NCBI RefSeq assembly: GCF_003573695.1
Contig: NW_020639929.1
Coordinates: 1,826,406 to 1,890,405 of the forward strand
Source of the DNA: Papaver somniferum
Taxonomy: Eukaryota; Streptophyta; Magnoliopsida; Ranunculales; Papaveraceae
Direction of reading: 5' to 3'
Length of the DNA: 64,000 nt
In this document: one piece after another, positions 61,534 to 64,000 of the stretch
Layout: each line of letters opens with the position of its first letter
Position numbering within the stretch: position 1 is the stretch's first letter
Made by a program: the position numbers and the translations under genes
The notes under the pieces: generated by a model
Told to the model about the DNA's origin: nothing
Database searches by the model: none
What the model saw: the letters and a program-made list of their open reading frames with translations, nothing else

Positions 61534-62799
61534 TCACCACATAGAATCATATAGTAGTAGCCGGAATAACTGTGGGTCATCTGGATCAAAAAGTGTTACC
61601 CACAAGAAGAGGAAACTGCAACAGACCAAGAAGATACCAAACATACCCTTGCTTAAGAAAACTACATCTAGTTGTGGTTCAGGTTCAGGCTCTATAAAAG
61701 GGTCTAAATAAAAGGTTTTCATCGGTTGGATTTCCTCAAAGCTAAGATCCGGTTCAGGTATTAGAGTCTGGAAAAACTCAACTAAGAACTTATAAGCACA
61801 TAACAACAACCTGAATAACTGGGGATCCTCTAAGTCAATCAGATTGGACTCACACAGCTGACCACAATGAAAGAGGTGGTCTTCCTTAAGTCTATCCTAA
61901 TATCATAAAGTGATTAGGTTTAGTCTCAAAACTTAATAACCGACACATCTTAAAATCAAAATTTCCCACAATTGGTAGAAACGTTTTTGGTGGAAAAACA
62001 AAGTCAATCTTGGTATTATTGCCTGGGTTAACCACATCAACCAGAGGATGGGTTTCTAACAGTTGAGACTCGTGTTGAATATTATTAAGTTCGGGAAAAC
62101 GAGTACGAAGATAGTCTCGTAAGATGGGTGAGGCATTGATGTCAAGTCCCAAGTGAGGGATATTTTTAAGAGTTAAAGAACATGGAGAATGATAATCACC
62201 CCCAAACTTAGAGTTTTCGGCGTCTCTAGGTAGACTGGTCATAATCTCCCTAATTTCTAGGTCATCAGATTCCTGAAAGTGGGCGATTGATTTTTCTAAG
62301 TCAGGTTCATCCCCGCTAATCTCTACGAGTTCTTCTAAGACTATTGTTTCTAAATCGTTTGACTCGAAAACAGTACTCTCAAGATAAACTGGTTCCTCTA
62401 AACCATCATCGGTTTCGTAATCATCGTCTAAAACGGGGGTATTTCTAGTCAAATCCTCGTCCTTTTGAATAGGTAAATAATTATTAAAATTATTGGATTT
62501 GAACTAGAAATATCATTATAATCATCATCACCATCCTCCTCCTCATCATCATCACAATATAATTTTTGATATTCACGAATTCTCAAGCTTTGTTCCCAAC
62601 TACATGGTCTATGTTTATAATATTTCTCATAGATCGTTAGAGGTGATTCCTCAATAAAAGTTGGAGTATCCATATATCGCTGCCCACGCATATATTCACC
62701 AAGAGTCATTTCCGAAGACGTCTCTTGATAACGAGAATTTCTAGACATATATTCTCGCAACGTCATTGCAGGTGGCGTCTCCTCAAAAGGATTCATCAC
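61534..62799 (-). pseudogene. Gag-like pseudogene of element C
   Basis: On minus from ATG 62799 (MMNPFEETPPAMTLREYMSR), an acidic region (DDDEEEDGDDDYND) runs to a frameshift between about 62510 and 62465. It continues in the frame reading NNYLPIQKDEDLTRNTP, which parallels HSPIQKEDPW in element B. LGLDINASPILRDYLRTRF matches LGLELCASQVLLDYFASKY of element A. The frame stops at 61892, then reopens with DPQLFRLLL twice (about 61810 and 61560). Repeated (M)TLxEYM blocks occur in the N-terminal part. A CCHC knuckle like that of element A was not found. It is inferred to be the counterpart of the ORF in A. Confidence 0.7.
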
Positions 62800-63821
62800 C
62801 GAAGAAATATAAACTACAGAGGGATTCTATACAATCACAAACAAGGCCGACTCGACTCCACCAAAGCAAACCTAAAGATTTCTAGCAACAAAAAGCATGA
62901 TGGCTCCACTTAGATTGTTTCTAGACCAGCTTCTATCTCTCGAAGGGGAATTCGTTACATTTGAGCAACCCTCTGGATCAATCCGAGCTAATGTGAGATG
63001 AAACTGAGGCGAGGGAAGCTCAATGGAGATTTTATAACCAAGGCCTCACCGGCGTTACAAGGGGCTTGTTTCAACTCCCAGAAGTCATCATGAACTTTGA
63101 AGTTGCTTAAAAGGTAACCAATATCCTTTGAAAAATTTCCTAACAAGCTCGATACCCTATAGTCTCTTTCTAATCAGATTTTAAAACTTGGGTTCGCGTT
63201 AGGTTTTGTTTTCCTAAAACGGCAAGAAGGGAACGGTGATGAAATCCGAACCCTTATCTTGTTTAGGCCAGGCCTTGCCCTTTACTAGGAAAATAAAGAC
63301 AGTCCGGTTCGTCCTCAAACAATTATCACCTTAAGGCATACAGTAACTCGCTTGCAGGGGATTCGCGAGTGTTTCGATTGGACTTACCTCCCGTACCAGA
63401 CGGGGGATGAACCGTTGTCGTCGACTCGGGCCACGACTCCTATGCCGTGTACGAACCCGAGGGGCCGAGACGATATAGTAATCGTCGTCCTTCCCTGCAC
63501 ACAGTTTATATAATTTTTTTTTTTTTTTAATAATACCCTTCCGTAGGGTTAAAAAAAGAATAAATCCAATTGTCCAGAATAAAGTCCAAATAAAAATCCA
63601 AAAATTACAAAAATTATGAAAGATAAAGCCTATTTACAAATCCTAAAAAAAAAATTATGTCTTTTTTTTCTTCTCTTTTAGCTTTTAGCTTTAAGCTTTT
63701 TGTTCCCAAGTCCTTAGTATTCCACTTCGAACCTGTAAATCAAAGACACAAAAAGAAACGTAAAAAGGAACAAATAATAGTAAAAAAAAAAAAATAACCT
63801 AAAAATTCTACCTAAACACAA

Positions 63822-63840
63822 ATCCGCGTCGGCGGCGCCA
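63822..63840 (-). other. Primer binding site of element C (deviant)
   Basis: Minus strand TGGCGCCGCCGACGCGGAT, 3 bases after the LTR end. The first eight bases match the tRNA-Asp-type site of element A; the rest does not. Confidence 0.6.
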
Positions 63841-63843
63841 AAA

Positions 63844-64000
63844 TGATTAAAGATTTTTCGTGGTTGTAGTAATGAGGTTCAAACTCTCGGACTTGTGAAG
63901 ATTAAATTTAAAGATTTAATAAAATTATATACAAAATTATTAACAATGGGTGCGAGAGGTAACAAAGACACTAGATTCCACTATTATGCAAAATTGAATG
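63844..64000 (-). repeat. 5' LTR of element C, partial
   Basis: 157 bp, identical to 58558-58714 except one substitution. Truncated by the window. Confidence 0.9.

Larger units (their letters stand above)
58558..64000 (-). mobile_element. Element C: non-autonomous Ty3-like LTR retroelement, right end cut by window
   Basis: The left (3') LTR is 58558-60111. The second LTR starts at 63844 and continues past the window; its first 157 bp differ from the left copy by one substitution (T for C near 63873). On minus, LTRs start TGATAGACGC and end CTTTAATCA. The internal region (60112-63843) holds a broken gag-like ORF related to those of A and B, and no pol. It inserted inside copia RNase H coding sequence. 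Confidence 0.88.

Noticed and set aside
1..64000. CRISPR, tRNA, rRNA and riboswitch search by eye
   Set aside because: No array-type spacing, cloverleaf with conserved loops or rRNA-like sequence was recognised; the GGCGCC sites are retroelement primer sites, not tRNA genes.

Overview
The window looks like a plant (eudicot) nuclear chromosome segment: AT-rich, with small GT-AG introns, plant-type transposons (Helitron, Stowaway and Emigrant MITEs, PIF/Harbinger, L1 LINE, copia and Ty3-like LTR elements) and a plant DA1-family gene. I cannot name the species. No rRNA, tRNA or CRISPR array was seen.

Layout. 1-7.7 kb: Helitron-like ends; a putative plus-strand Helitron (4096-7693) carries two tandem 1.27-kb units. 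9-10.7 kb: one orphan terminal exon and one GeBP-like (DUF573) fragment. 11-12.8 kb: two MITEs. 14.4-15.8 kb: a GTGTAACT/AGTTACAC minisatellite and a GGN-rich tract. 15.9-22.7 kb: element B, a decayed non-autonomous LTR retroelement with a scrambled 5' LTR. 23.9 kb: a Helitron 3' hairpin end on the minus strand. 24.6-30.45 kb: a decayed L1-type LINE. 33.7-34.1 kb: a 419-bp Harbinger-type MITE abutting a PIF/Harbinger element that spans 34144-49059. The latter carries a broken transposase and a broken Myb/NAM-C-like ORF1, and is interrupted by the young, structurally complete LTR element A (36823-46049, TSD AAAGG, about 99.6% LTR identity by eye). 50.7-52.2 kb: an F-box pseudogene. 52.8-55.4 kb: an intact 11-exon DA1-like gene, the only convincing functional host gene. 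56.3 kb: a possible small-peptide gene. 57.9-58.6 kb: the 3' end of a copia element, cut by element C (58558 to beyond the window), which is a third relative of elements A and B.

Elements A, B and C share a gag-like ORF with conserved C-terminal motifs, a tRNA-Asp-like GGCGCC primer binding site (weak in C), and in each case two G-rich purine tracts, one at the 3' LTR and one about 1.2-1.4 kb inside it. No Ty3-type pol is visible, so they would depend on an autonomous partner elsewhere.

Counts and identities are by eye. All gene names are family-level inferences from motifs; no database was consulted.
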